Assembly (NCBI RefSeq): GCF_004359615.1
Contig: NZ_SCWA01000007.1
Location: 37,317 to 101,316, forward strand
Direction: 5' to 3'
Origin: Macrococcus brunensis
GTDB taxonomy: Bacteria; Bacillota; Bacilli; Staphylococcales; Staphylococcaceae
DNA: 64,000 nucleotides
Below are positions 1 to 7,825 of the stretch, one piece after another (the stretch's first letter is position 1; each line of letters opens with the position of its first letter). The translations under genes were made by a program, and so were the position numbers. Under the pieces are notes generated by a model that worked only from the letters and a program-made list of their open reading frames with translations, did not search any database and was not told the origin of the DNA.

Positions 1-1538
1 TCGTTGATGACGTCCATTGCTTTTTTCAGTTCATTTGCAGTTGTCGTTTTCTGCGCTATAACGTGGTCTTTACCGCCAAAGACTGCTGGCAGTGCTGTAT
101 AATCCCACATCTGAATGTCGTTGTAGACTTCTTCTTCACCATGAATTAATCGTTCAACTGTGTAGCCATCGTTATTGATTAAGAAGATAATCGGTTTTAA
201 CTGGTGACGTATCATTGTTGACATTTCCTGTACTGTCAGCTGGAATGAACCGTCCCCGATCAATAAGACATTACGACGGTTGACATCAGCCATCTGTGTA
301 CCCAGTAAAGATGACAGTGTATAACCGATTGAACCCCATAATGGCTGACCGATGAAGGTATTGCCGGCATGAAGCGGTAGATCGTAGGCACCGAAGAATG
401 ATGTCCCTTGTTCCGCGAGCAGGATATCATCTTTTTCAAGGAATGCCGTAATCAGTTTGAAGTAATTTTCCTGTTTAAGTGGCTCATCGTTCAGCTGATA
501 ATCTGCAGCCCCTTCACGGCTGAATTTAGGGAAGTCTGATTTGTTTTCATAGTCAATCTCAGCAAGGCCGTTTAATAAGTCACGCAGTGAAACATCCGTA
601 TCTAAAGTGTTATTCATTCTGAACTCATTGTCGTTCATGAAGATAACATCTTTTAAGTCGAATGTATAAGTGAAGCCACCTGTCGCTGAATCTGTCAGTT
701 TAGCACCTAAATTAATGATGCAGTCGCTGCCATCAACGTACTCATTCACTTCTTTATTCGCAAATTTACCGTCATAAATACCGATGTAATAAGGATTTTC
801 TTCATTGAACGCACCTTTACCCAGTGATAACTGCGCAACTGGGATATGTGTTTTATTGACGAACGCTTCCAGTTTATCATGCAGATTGAATGAATTGATT
901 TCGTGTCCTACTAACAGAACCGGACGTTCTGACTGGTTAAGACGTGCTGCTACTTTTTCGATGTAACCTGTTACGTCCTGCGTGATCAGAGGTTTTACTT
1001 CCGCTTCTTCTACTTCAATTTCAGCCATCGCAACATCTATTGGCATATGAATATGAACCGGACGTTTAAAACGTACAGCTTTCGCGATGATACGTGGAAT
1101 CTCTACTGCTGCATTTTCTTTTGTTAAGTACACTTGTCCACAAGTGATTGGTTCGAACATTTTACGGTAGTCATTGAATCGGCCTTCACCTAATGAATGG
1201 TGGATGTATTTCTCCGCTTTCTCAACAACTGTAGTCGGTGCGCCTGTAATCGCAACAACCGGTACACGTTCTGCATATGAACCTGCGATACCATTAACTG
1301 CACTGAGTTCCCCTACCCCGAAAGTCGTCACGAGTGCACCGAGTCCTTTCAGACGGGCGTAACCATCTGCCGCATAGCTGCCGTTAAGTTCATTTGTATT
1401 ACCCACCCATTCTACTTTTTCGTGGCTCGTAATATCATCTAAGAATGCTAAATTAAAGTCGCCAGGTACACCAAAAATCTTATCTACACCGTATACGCTG
1501 ATTTGATCGATTAAATATTGTCCTACTCTTCTTTTCAT
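1..1538 (-). CDS. ipdC: Indolepyruvate/2-oxo acid decarboxylase (partial, C-terminus beyond window)
   Basis: Thiamine-diphosphate-dependent, non-oxidative decarboxylase of 2-oxo acids (indolepyruvate, phenylpyruvate, branched-chain oxo acids or pyruvate) giving aldehydes; cytosolic. My translation of the minus strand starts MKRRVGQYLIDQ and runs open to the window edge (512 codons; the family is about 545 aa, so roughly 35 residues are missing). Visible are the catalytic Glu50 in GNTNELNGSYAADGYAR, the His113-His114 pair in YIHHSLGEG, and the GDGS...NN thiamine-diphosphate motif near residues 430-460. I chose the second ATG because the upstream in-frame ATG at 1547 touches the AAGGAAAAGG ribosome site. 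It is divergent from a MarR gene, and a palindromic operator covers its -35 box, so MarR control is likely (inference). Substrate preference cannot be read from sequence alone. Confidence 0.9.
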   Translation of the reverse strand, partial: MKRRVGQYLIDQISVYGVDKIFGVPGDFNLAFLDDITSHEKVEWVGNTNELNGSYAADGYARLKGLGALVTTFGVGELSAVNGIAGSYAERVPVVAITGAPTTVVEKAEKYIHHSLGEGRFNDYRKMFEPITCGQVYLTKENAAVEIPRIIAKAVRFKRPVHIHMPIDVAMAEIEVEEAEVKPLITQDVTGYIEKVAARLNQSERPVLLVGHEINSFNLHDKLEAFVNKTHIPVAQLSLGKGAFNEENPYYIGIYDGKFANKEVNEYVDGSDCIINLGAKLTDSATGGFTYTFDLKDVIFMNDNEFRMNNTLDTDVSLRDLLNGLAEIDYENKSDFPKFSREGAADYQLNDEPLKQENYFKLITAFLEKDDILLAEQGTSFFGAYDLPLHAGNTFIGQPLWGSIGYTLSSLLGTQMADVNRRNVLLIGDGSFQLTVQEMSTMIRHQLKPIIFLINNDGYTVERLIHGEEEVYNDIQMWDYTALPAVFGGKDHVIAQKTTTANELKKAMDVIN

Positions 1539-1570
1539 ATTATCCATCCTTTTCCTTATTCAATACACCA

Positions 1571-1599
1571 AATATAAAACTGATATGATAATAAGTCAA
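1571..1599 (-). promoter_or_regulatory. Sigma-A promoter of ipdC
   Basis: On the minus strand a TTGACT -35 box (1594-1599) is followed by a 17-bp spacer and TATATT -10 box (1571-1576). The -35 box lies inside the palindrome at 1585-1619, so a bound repressor would block RNA polymerase. Confidence 0.75.
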
Positions 1600-1619
1600 C
1601 TAACTTGACCTATTATCAT
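1585..1619. promoter_or_regulatory. 35-bp palindromic operator between ipdC and marR
   Basis: The arms ATGATAATA (1585-1593) and TATTATCAT (1611-1619) are perfect inverted repeats. Inside them AGTCAA and TTGACC continue the dyad with one mismatch around a CTAAC centre. Size and symmetry suit a MarR dimer, and the position between the divergent genes suggests joint control. Binding by the adjacent regulator is inferred. Confidence 0.75.
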
Positions 1620-1674
1620 TCGTCAGCCGACTTAAAATGTTTTATAATAGGATTAAGACTAAAGAGGTGACGCT

Positions 1675-2121
1675 ATGAAAATGACCGATTATGATTTAAT
1701 GCTTTTTTACTTTGGCTATCAGACGTTCATAAAGACTGCTGATGATATTATCGAGCAGTACGGCATGAACCGTCAGCACCACCGCTTTCTTTTCTTTATC
1801 AGTAAACTGCCGGGTATCACTGTGAAAGAACTCCTGCAGCTGATGGAGATCTCCAAGCAAGGCTCTCATGAAACGCTGAAGACTTTAAAGGCTAAAGGGC
1901 TGATTGATGAAGAGCCGGCAGAGCACGACCGCAGACTGAAACAACTCTATCCGACGTCAAAGGGAGAGGCATTAATTCAGAAACTGAACAAAGCGCAGAT
2001 TGACCTCTTCCAGCAGATTTTTCAGAGTGAAGGTGAAGACTGGCATGCTGTGACAGAGGCTTTTGCCGCGAAAAGACCAGGTTATGATATCATCAAGCAG
2101 TTTAAAGATAAAACAAACTAA
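1675..2121 (+). CDS. MarR-family transcriptional regulator
   Basis: A 148-residue winged-helix regulator. The helix-turn-helix and wing lie around residues 45-105, with ITVKELLQLMEISKQGSHET as recognition region followed by LKAKGLIDEEPAEHDRRLKQ, the typical MarR wing with D-x-R-R. It starts at ATG after a good AAAGAGGTGA site. The gene is divergent from the 2-oxo acid decarboxylase, with a strong palindrome between them, so it probably represses both in response to an aromatic or oxo-acid ligand (inference). It ends before a bidirectional terminator. It is shorter in the first helix than classical MarR but complete in layout. Confidence 0.88.
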   Translation: MKMTDYDLMLFYFGYQTFIKTADDIIEQYGMNRQHHRFLFFISKLPGITVKELLQLMEISKQGSHETLKTLKAKGLIDEEPAEHDRRLKQLYPTSKGEALIQKLNKAQIDLFQQIFQSEGEDWHAVTEAFAAKRPGYDIIKQFKDKTN

Positions 2122-2160
2122 ACGACTATCAATTCGATTTGAAAAGATTTTCTAATTGAT

Positions 2161-2196
2161 AAAGACCGTACGCTTTTACGCGTACGGTCTTTAATT
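2161..2196. terminator. Bidirectional intrinsic terminator after marR
   Basis: A 13-bp perfect stem (AAAGACCGTACGC / GCGTACGGTCTTT) with a short TTTTAC loop and a T-rich tail TTTAATTT. It can serve marR and also the convergent VOC gene. A second weaker hairpin, GAGCGATA/TATCGCTC, lies at 2220-2244 without a T-run. Confidence 0.85.
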
Positions 2197-2284
2197 TGGA
2201 GAGTATATTGAGAGGTTACGAGCGATATTTACTGTTTATCGCTCATAACTCACTCAGACTACTATAATCATTCAATCCGATATT

Positions 2285-2713
2285 TTAGTTGCCGTTAAAC
2301 ATCCAGTGCACACCATATTTATCAGTCAAAGCGCCCATCATACCACCCCAGAACTGTTTGCCAAGCGGCATATCTACTGTGGTATCAGGATGTTCTGCGA
2401 TTTTTGAGAAGATTTCATCAAAACGTTTCACTTCTTCAGCATTCTGCTGATCAAAGTTAATTGAAAGAGAAATGCTACGGTTAAAATCGCCCGTATCATT
2501 GAAACGATCAGCTGCATACAGTTTGAGTCCACCTACTTCAAACTCAGCGTGCATTGTCATGTTGTCAGCCTGAGCGGCATCAACACCAAAATTAGCTGCT
2601 TGCTCCTGGCCAACAGGCAGGCGATGAATATTTTCAGCACCAAACACTTCTTCGTAATATGACAATGCTTCTTTCGTGTTGTTAAATGCAAGATATGGAA
2701 TTAAACTTGGCAT
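2285..2713 (-). CDS. VOC superfamily protein, PhnB/3-demethylubiquinone-methyltransferase-like fold
   Basis: A 142-residue single-domain vicinal-oxygen-chelate protein. It opens with IPYLAFNNTKEALSYYEEVFGA, the usual first beta-alpha unit, and closes with WGGMMGALTDKYGVHWMFN, a motif typical of the PhnB-like group. Such proteins are small cytosolic dimers; most in this subgroup have no proven reaction. A good ribosome site (AGGAGG, reverse of cctcct at 2721-2726) precedes the ATG. Another VOC gene follows upstream in the same direction, but about 80 bp separate them, so they need not share a transcript. Confidence 0.8.
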   Translation of the reverse strand: MPSLIPYLAFNNTKEALSYYEEVFGAENIHRLPVGQEQAANFGVDAAQADNMTMHAEFEVGGLKLYAADRFNDTGDFNRSISLSINFDQQNAEEVKRFDEIFSKIAEHPDTTVDMPLGKQFWGGMMGALTDKYGVHWMFNGN

Positions 2714-2792
2714 GATGAAACCTCCTAATCTAAGATGTCATTAATATAGCACAACTTAATTTAAGTTTTGTATCATCCGTATAAATCTTCTG

Positions 2793-3173
2793 TTAAAGCT
2801 GTTCCATAACGGCAAAGTAATTATCATCCGGATCTGAAAAATTAAATACTTTCATACCTGGCATCTCTGTCAGCTCTCCAACATTGATTCCTTTTGCTTT
2901 GTATTCATTATGTAATGCTTCAGCATCATTGACATTAAACATAAGTGAAGGTGTTTCAAGGCTGACCATCGGGCTGTATTTCTTAATGAATGCTTTGTCA
3001 AATAGGACAAGAGAAGTTTCTGCATCCTGGTGAGGTGCTATTTCGACTGACTTAAAATTCTCTGGAAGTGAATTTTCAGCAATGACCTTAAAGCCAACTT
3101 TGTCTGTCCAGAACTGGATAACTTCCTCTTGATGATCCACATACAGCATCACCTGATGTAAACTTTGAATCAT
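2793..3173 (-). CDS. VOC family (glyoxalase/dioxygenase-like) protein
   Basis: A 126-residue glyoxalase-fold protein. HQVMLYVDHQEEVIQFWTDKVGFKV is the typical N-terminal half and the C-terminal GMKVFNFSDPDDNYFAVME carries the conserved second-module end with a metal-ligand Glu. Members include glyoxalases, ring-cleavage dioxygenases and thiol transferases, and this one cannot be assigned a substrate. ATG follows AGAAGGTGG. It is independent of the upstream operon, which ends at 3236. Confidence 0.8.
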   Translation of the reverse strand: MIQSLHQVMLYVDHQEEVIQFWTDKVGFKVIAENSLPENFKSVEIAPHQDAETSLVLFDKAFIKKYSPMVSLETPSLMFNVNDAEALHNEYKAKGINVGELTEMPGMKVFNFSDPDDNYFAVMEQL

Positions 3174-3235
3174 TATTCCACCTTCTTTTCTTTAGTTAAG
3201 TAAAGGATACTATAACTCTATATTAAATGTAAATT

Positions 3236-3877
3236 CTATTTTTCAGATAATTTAAAAAACGATTTTAAGAAATGATCATGGTCGGTCACTTTTGTAGATA
3301 AGTATTTCTTACCGAATTCATCCAAAAGACCGTGAAATTCTTTCGCCTCGTTATTTGTAAAATCATCAATTCTGACTTCCTTCTTAAATGCATTATAGCT
3401 ATCTGTGTTCGCATAACCTAGTTGCTTGTAAAGTCTTCTCGTGTAACTATCCGGGATAAACTCAACACGGCCAAATAAATAGACGAGCAAAACATCGGCT
3501 GTTTCAGGTCCGACGCCATGAAGTTTCAGCAGTTCACTGCGTAAAGAAGCGCCAAAGTGTTCATTTATGCTGTCATAATCATAATTAAACTGTTTCAGCC
3601 ATTCAAATAATCCTATCAACGCTTTAGACTTATTCTTAAAGTAGCCACTGGGTCTGATGAGTTCCTGCAGTTCTTCAGGCGTAAGTGCTGCAAGCTGTTC
3701 TGGATTGAACTGTGTCGCATTTTTTAGTCTTATTAAGGATTTTTCTACATTAGTCCAGCTGGTATTCTGAACTAATATAGCGCCGATCATCATCTCAATC
3801 TCGTCATCTGCCGGCCACCAGCCCTGCGGTCCCATCTCCTGAAACATCAGTTCATAGAGTTCACGTGACGTCATCAT
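3236..3877 (-). CDS. HhH-GPD (endonuclease III-like) DNA glycosylase-related protein
   Basis: A 213-residue helix-hairpin-helix protein. The hairpin LHGVGPETADVL is at about 119-130 and the catalytic-type Asp143 in IPDSYTRR. In Nth the residue after the hairpin glycines is the Schiff-base lysine (GRKTA); here it is Glu125 (GPETA), and no C-terminal four-cysteine iron-sulphur loop is present. A bifunctional Nth lyase is therefore unlikely, and a monofunctional glycosylase-like role in base-excision repair is the better guess. It overlaps the upstream acetyltransferase by 4 bp (translational coupling). The 213-aa length is close to Nth. Confidence 0.8.
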   Translation of the reverse strand: MMTSRELYELMFQEMGPQGWWPADDEIEMMIGAILVQNTSWTNVEKSLIRLKNATQFNPEQLAALTPEELQELIRPSGYFKNKSKALIGLFEWLKQFNYDYDSINEHFGASLRSELLKLHGVGPETADVLLVYLFGRVEFIPDSYTRRLYKQLGYANTDSYNAFKKEVRIDDFTNNEAKEFHGLLDEFGKKYLSTKVTDHDHFLKSFFKLSEK

Positions 3878-4389
3878 AGTGTCTTCTCATAAATATAGTC
3901 TGTCTGCGCATCATCACCCATCATAAAGACATGCTCACCTGTCTTAACGAAACCTTGTGCTTCATAAAAAGCACGAGCTTTGTGATTATGTTCCCAGACG
4001 CCCAGCCAGACTTTAGATTTCTCTTTCTCTACAGCAACGTCGTACGCTTTCTTCATCAATACTTTGCCTATGCCCTGACGATGAAAGGCTGAGCGCACAT
4101 AAATCCGCTCCACTTCAAGTGCATCTGATCCCATATCTTCAGATTGAGCATCCAGCTTATTCAATTTAAGATAGCCGGCAGTCCCGTCCTTCGTCTCAGC
4201 GAAGTAAAAATAAGAATCTCTGTTATTCAGTTCAGCGGTCAGTTTATCCAGATCATAAGCCGTTCTTAAATAATCCACCATATGCTCTTCTGAATTATCC
4301 GCTTCGAACGTTTCTTTAAATGTCTCGATGCTGATAGTCTGTAACTCCTGGACATCTTGACTGTTAAGTCTTCTTATTAATATCTCCAA
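3874..4389 (-). CDS. paiA: GNAT acetyltransferase, PaiA-like (spermidine/spermine N1-acetyltransferase)
   Basis: Closely resembles Bacillus PaiA from memory: IETFKETFEADNSEEHM, then DAQSEDMGSDALEVERIYV, FHRQGIGKVLMKKA (acetyl-CoA pyrophosphate loop) and WLGVWEHNHKARAFYEAQGF. PaiA acetylates polyamines and related amines with acetyl-CoA. I favour the TTG start at 4389, which has GGAGG nine bases upstream; the in-frame ATG at 4398 directly touches that site. Its 5' end overlaps the NIPSNAP gene and its 3' end overlaps the glycosylase-like gene, giving a three-gene transcript. The companion paiB is not in the window. Confidence 0.8.
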   Translation of the reverse strand: MEILIRRLNSQDVQELQTISIETFKETFEADNSEEHMVDYLRTAYDLDKLTAELNNRDSYFYFAETKDGTAGYLKLNKLDAQSEDMGSDALEVERIYVRSAFHRQGIGKVLMKKAYDVAVEKEKSKVWLGVWEHNHKARAFYEAQGFVKTGEHVFMMGDDAQTDYIYEKTL

Positions 4390-4741
4390 ACGTATCATCC
4401 TCCAATGTAGAAATCAGCTCTTCATTTCTGACATCAAGTATATAGTCATTAAATACTTTTCGTCGTCCCCCTTGTGCATCATACCAAGCCTCAATTTTCA
4501 GGCGGTGTGACTGGTCACTTCTGACTGCTGTTTCTATTTCTTTATATGTTTCGATACTATCATATTCCCAAATTGCAAAGATTTCATGTGTCCCGTCACC
4601 CTTATTATTCATCCATCTTCCAATGAGTCTTGCACCGTTCTTGATTTGATTAGGAAGATTGGTCTGATTAAAATGCAGATTAAAAGTTTCTACGAAATGG
4701 TCCTTAACAATATAATATTTTCTTCTGTAAAACAATGTCAT
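4364..4741 (-). CDS. NIPSNAP family-like protein
   Basis: A 125-residue dimeric alpha/beta-barrel type protein. MTLFYRRKYYIVKDHFVETFNLHF at the start and IGRWMNNKGDGTHEIFAIWEYDS in the middle match the NIPSNAP pattern (an ordered beta strand, then F-N-H, then W-Y). Its function is unknown; family members are small cytosolic proteins. It is the first gene of the unit NIPSNAP-PaiA-glycosylase-like and overlaps the next gene. Confidence 0.7.
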   Translation of the reverse strand: MTLFYRRKYYIVKDHFVETFNLHFNQTNLPNQIKNGARLIGRWMNNKGDGTHEIFAIWEYDSIETYKEIETAVRSDQSHRLKIEAWYDAQGGRRKVFNDYILDVRNEELISTLEDDTFGDINKKT

Positions 4742-4777
4742 CCCTCCCTACGGCAATCATAGTTTAATAGCAGACAT

Positions 4778-4807
4778 AAAAAAACGGACAGATTTTTTAA
4801 TCTGTCC
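4778..4807 (-). terminator. Terminator of the MerR gene
   Basis: Stem GGACAGATT/AATCTGTCC overlaps the stop codon of the MerR gene and is followed on the minus strand by a run of T (reverse of cataaaaaaa). Confidence 0.85.
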
Positions 4808-5558
4808 ATTTATCGATGATCGCTTTTAAGAGTGCGACTGATGGTTGTTCCGTCTTGTGATTATAATATTCTCCAAAACGTTCATCTGCTAGATACATCT
4901 CACCTAAATTGCGATGATATTCTTTACTGTAGAATGGCGCCATGATTTCCAGCCATTCCTGATGCGATTTAAAAACTATTTCTGATTCTGAACTTGATAG
5001 ATCAGGCCGCGACTGCTTCAACAGAATATTTAAATTTTCAATCAGTCTGTCTTCAGCAGCCTGTGCCTTAAGATAGTCTTGTTCTGATAAGTGCTGCCAG
5101 TTCTGATTCGCTTTTTCTACAGTTTCTTCTCCATATTTTTCTCTGATTTCTTTACCATAACGTTGTTCATTTTCTTCCAGCTGTTTCTTTTTGAATCCTT
5201 CAAATTTGTCTTGGTCTGTCATGTCTATCTCCCCTTTATGATGCTGTATCGTCTGTTCAATATTATGGATGAGCCGGTTCATCCGGTTCCATTTCTCAAG
5301 CAGTTTCTCATACTGTTGTTCCAGTGCCTGAATAACTGCCGTGTCCTCATGTATTAATATATTTTTGATATCATTCAGACTAAAATCCAGTTCGCGGTAA
5401 AATAAAATCCGTTGCAGCAAGTCAACTTCATCTGTCCCGTATTCTCTATAGCCTGCTTCTGTCACATGGACGGGTTTCAGCAAATCAATTTCATCATAAT
5501 ACCTAAGTGTTCTTGTACTTATCCCTGATAATGCGGCCAGTTCACTAATGGTATACAT
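4797..5558 (-). CDS. MerR-family regulator with TipAS ligand-binding domain
   Basis: Residues 1-70 are a MerR winged helix (YTISELAALSGISTRTLRYYDEIDLLKP), followed by a long coiled coil at about 75-115 and a TipAS-type antibiotic-recognition domain at about 130-250 (EKANQNWQHLSEQDYLKAQA, MAPFYSKEYHRNLGEMYLAD). TipA/Mta-type activators bind thiopeptides or other amphipathic drugs and untwist a 19-bp-spaced promoter, typically their own plus that of an efflux gene. Here no efflux gene adjoins. The divergent neighbour is an LPXTG surface protein and the MerR-type promoter precedes the regulator itself, so autoactivation is likely. ATG follows AAGGAGGTGACAAA. Confidence 0.88.
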   Translation of the reverse strand: MYTISELAALSGISTRTLRYYDEIDLLKPVHVTEAGYREYGTDEVDLLQRILFYRELDFSLNDIKNILIHEDTAVIQALEQQYEKLLEKWNRMNRLIHNIEQTIQHHKGEIDMTDQDKFEGFKKKQLEENEQRYGKEIREKYGEETVEKANQNWQHLSEQDYLKAQAAEDRLIENLNILLKQSRPDLSSSESEIVFKSHQEWLEIMAPFYSKEYHRNLGEMYLADERFGEYYNHKTEQPSVALLKAIIDKWTD

Positions 5559-5578
5559 TTTGTCACCTCCTTGAAACC

Positions 5579-5609
5579 ATCATATTGCCTGACGTTACGT
5601 CAAGGTCAA
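5579..5609 (-). promoter_or_regulatory. MerR-type 19-bp-spaced promoter with central dyad
   Basis: On the minus strand TTGACC (5604-5609), a 19-bp spacer and TATGAT (5579-5584). The spacer carries the perfect palindrome TGACGTTACGTCA (5590-5602), just where MerR proteins bind. A lengthened spacer plus dyad is the hallmark of MerR-activated promoters. Confidence 0.85.
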
Positions 5610-5723
5610 CAGGTAATGACAACTTTACAAAATTTACAATTATTTTTATTACATTTTGATGACATAACATGTCAAATACATTACAATGAAGATAATAAAA
5701 CCAAATACAGGAAGGTAATGAAT

Positions 5724-7166
5724 ATGTCACAAAAAATTTTATTTAAAACAATTTTAGGGACGACTGTGTTATTAACAACGGGGTTCTCACAAAGTTTTGC
5801 TGCAACAATTGAAACGCAGACGATTCAATCAGCAGAAACACAAACTGCAACCGAACAACCGACAACAGAAACTATTTCAACTGAAGTGACATCAACCGAG
5901 AATCCTACTACCGAAGTTCCAACAACAGAAGCAGCGACATCTGAAGCAGCTACGACTGAAAATCCTACATCTGAAAAAATGACAACTGAAGCCGTAACGA
6001 CTGAAAAAGCCGTAACAAATAAAGCAACGGTCAAAACTGAAAAGATGCCTTCAACTGAAGAAAATAATCAATCACAAGCTGGCAATGAAGTTCCTGGCAT
6101 GAATGAACAGTATGTTCCTATCGCTGATATCAGTAAAGAGATGGGTACTTACTTTGATATTCATTGGTTAAATCCTGTTTACCAACAGAAGGCATATTAT
6201 TTACTTGGTCAGATGCAACAAGGAAAAATCAGTCAGTCTGATTTCCAATCACAAGTGACAAATATGCTGAACGCTCAAATCGAAGAATACGAAAAGAATT
6301 TAGCTGCAACAGGCGGTAAAATTGATTTAAATCAATCGCCTTATACTGAGTTCAATGCTGACTGGCTGACACGTGACCGACAAAATGAAATCAGAGAATT
6401 ATATCGCGATAAAACGGTCGGTAATATCACTCATACTGAATACAATGCTAAAGTATCTGAACTGATGAATGCCGAATATAATGAAATGAAACAGACACTC
6501 AGTCAGCTGCAGAATCATCAGTTACCTGACTATGGTTATGTTAATACAAACTGGTTAAATGATACTTATCAATCACAAGCGAATGATGCCCTTCAGCAAT
6601 ATAAGAATGGCCAGCTGACTGAGCAGCAATATTTAACTCAAGTTGCTGATATCATGACTCAGCAATTAGGGGACTTTGATCAGTGGCTGGCTAGTATGGG
6701 CGGTAAAGTCGACCTCAACAAATTACCAGCAGGTGATTTTGATGCGAGCTGGTTATCACCTGAAAGAATGCGTCAACTTGAGGATCTAGCTTATCAGAAG
6801 GATTTCGGCAACCTGTCTCAAAGTGACTTTAACGATAAAGTATCAGCTTTAATGAATGACCAGTTAGATGAGTTCAGAGCTTATTTAGCTGATACAAAGT
6901 CAAAAATCCAGACGTCTCAACAACCTGGTTCACAAGGTCAGCAAGCAGTAACTCAACCAGCAACTGAAGAAAAAGTAAATCATAATCAAATGAATCAAAG
7001 TCAGGTGAATCAACCTCAGGCCGACGATAAAGTGAAAAGTGAAAATAAAGATCAGGATTTACCAGATACAGGAGAAAAACAAAGCTATCTGCCATTAGTA
7101 GCAGGTGTCATCTTATTAGCAGGCGCATCACTGTTATTCTTTACAAGAAGACGTGCACAAAAATAG
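5724..7166 (+). CDS. LPXTG cell-wall-anchored surface protein with four helical repeats
   Basis: 480 residues. A signal peptide (cut after about FSQSFAA, residue 27) is followed by a Thr/Glu-rich stalk (about 28-115). Four repeats of about 70 aa (roughly 130-400) follow, each opening with a W-L pair (IHWLNPVY, ADWLTRDR, TNWLNDTY, ASWLSPER) and containing Q-x-x-F/Y-x-x-x-V-x-x-x-M/LN. Then come a Gln/Asn-rich spacer, LPDTG, a hydrophobic segment and RRRAQK. Sortase A should anchor it to peptidoglycan. I chose the ATG at 5724, eight bases after GGAAGG; longer readings run through the upstream promoter region. The repeats are predicted helical and the ligand is unknown; I do not recognise a named adhesin. 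It ends at a long perfect terminator. Confidence 0.9.
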   Translation: MSQKILFKTILGTTVLLTTGFSQSFAATIETQTIQSAETQTATEQPTTETISTEVTSTENPTTEVPTTEAATSEAATTENPTSEKMTTEAVTTEKAVTNKATVKTEKMPSTEENNQSQAGNEVPGMNEQYVPIADISKEMGTYFDIHWLNPVYQQKAYYLLGQMQQGKISQSDFQSQVTNMLNAQIEEYEKNLAATGGKIDLNQSPYTEFNADWLTRDRQNEIRELYRDKTVGNITHTEYNAKVSELMNAEYNEMKQTLSQLQNHQLPDYGYVNTNWLNDTYQSQANDALQQYKNGQLTEQQYLTQVADIMTQQLGDFDQWLASMGGKVDLNKLPAGDFDASWLSPERMRQLEDLAYQKDFGNLSQSDFNDKVSALMNDQLDEFRAYLADTKSKIQTSQQPGSQGQQAVTQPATEEKVNHNQMNQSQVNQPQADDKVKSENKDQDLPDTGEKQSYLPLVAGVILLAGASLLFFTRRRAQK

Positions 7167-7170
7167 AAAT

Positions 7171-7215
7171 ATAAATAAACCTCGACAGAACTCGATTCTG
7201 TCGAGGTTTATTTAT
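7171..7215. terminator. Bidirectional terminator with 20-bp perfect stem
   Basis: Arms 7171-7190 and 7196-7215 are perfect reverse complements around a CTCGA loop. The A/T-rich ends give a T-run on both strands, so it ends the surface-protein gene and the convergent GNAT gene. Confidence 0.9.
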
Positions 7216-7721
7216 ATATGAATCCAGAAACGCCGCACTTTCATCCCATCATCCTGTATAAAAGATTCGTCTTCTATACCGCCATTTTTAATAATGACAT
7301 TAGCTGATGCAGGATTATTATCATCACAAGTCAGTAGTGCTTTTTCAACACCTAACGTCTCCAGATACTGTAGTGAGTGCTGAAGAATGGCGGACGCATA
7401 ACCTTTGTTTCTGGCGCTTGGTCTTACACCGTAACCGATGTGCCCGCCTGTTTCAAGTAACGCGTCGTTCAGATGATGCCGGATATTCCCTGCACCTACT
7501 ATACGCCCATTATCAAAATAAAAATAAGTGGTATTCCTGACCCAGTCATCCCCCGATTCCCTGTGATCCAGGCCTTCCAGCAACTGTTCAAAATGATCAT
7601 AACGACTGAAGTTCGTTGAAGAAGGTACAATCTCATCGGGCACCGGCCACTCATTATAATAATCAAAAAATGCCGCTTCATCCTCTTTTTCCAGCTTGCG
7701 AAACTCAAACACCTGCTTCAC
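7212..7721 (-). CDS. GNAT family N-acetyltransferase
   Basis: 169 residues with the RimI/YkkB-like layout: GHIGYGVRPSARNKGYASAILQHSLQYL carries the acetyl-CoA loop (R-x-x-G-x-A), and LLTCDDNNPASANVIIKNGGI is the usual strand-helix after it. Substrate unknown. A GTG three codons in is an alternative start with better spacing from AAGGGG. The stop codon lies inside the shared terminator. Confidence 0.82.
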   Translation of the reverse strand: MKQVFEFRKLEKEDEAAFFDYYNEWPVPDEIVPSSTNFSRYDHFEQLLEGLDHRESGDDWVRNTTYFYFDNGRIVGAGNIRHHLNDALLETGGHIGYGVRPSARNKGYASAILQHSLQYLETLGVEKALLTCDDNNPASANVIIKNGGIEDESFIQDDGMKVRRFWIHI

Positions 7722-7825
7722 CCCTTTGTATGAGATTATTATATGAATTTTCCCGTTCGGCTGATGTTAAAACTTCTAATCTTCATCACACTGATCCATA
7801 TAGTCTACGTCCATTCAAACTGTCT

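Noticed and set aside
2220..2244. GAGCGATA/TATCGCTC hairpin as a terminator
   Set aside because: No T-run on either strand; the stronger hairpin at 2161-2192 explains termination.
5571..5723. 51-residue N-terminal extension of the surface protein
   Set aside because: It would cover the MerR promoter, lacks a ribosome site and would hide the signal peptide; the ATG at 5724 has both.
5825..6034. Antisense frame with many Val/Ser/Thr
   Set aside because: It is the mirror of the Thr/Glu repeat codons of the surface protein and has no independent signals.
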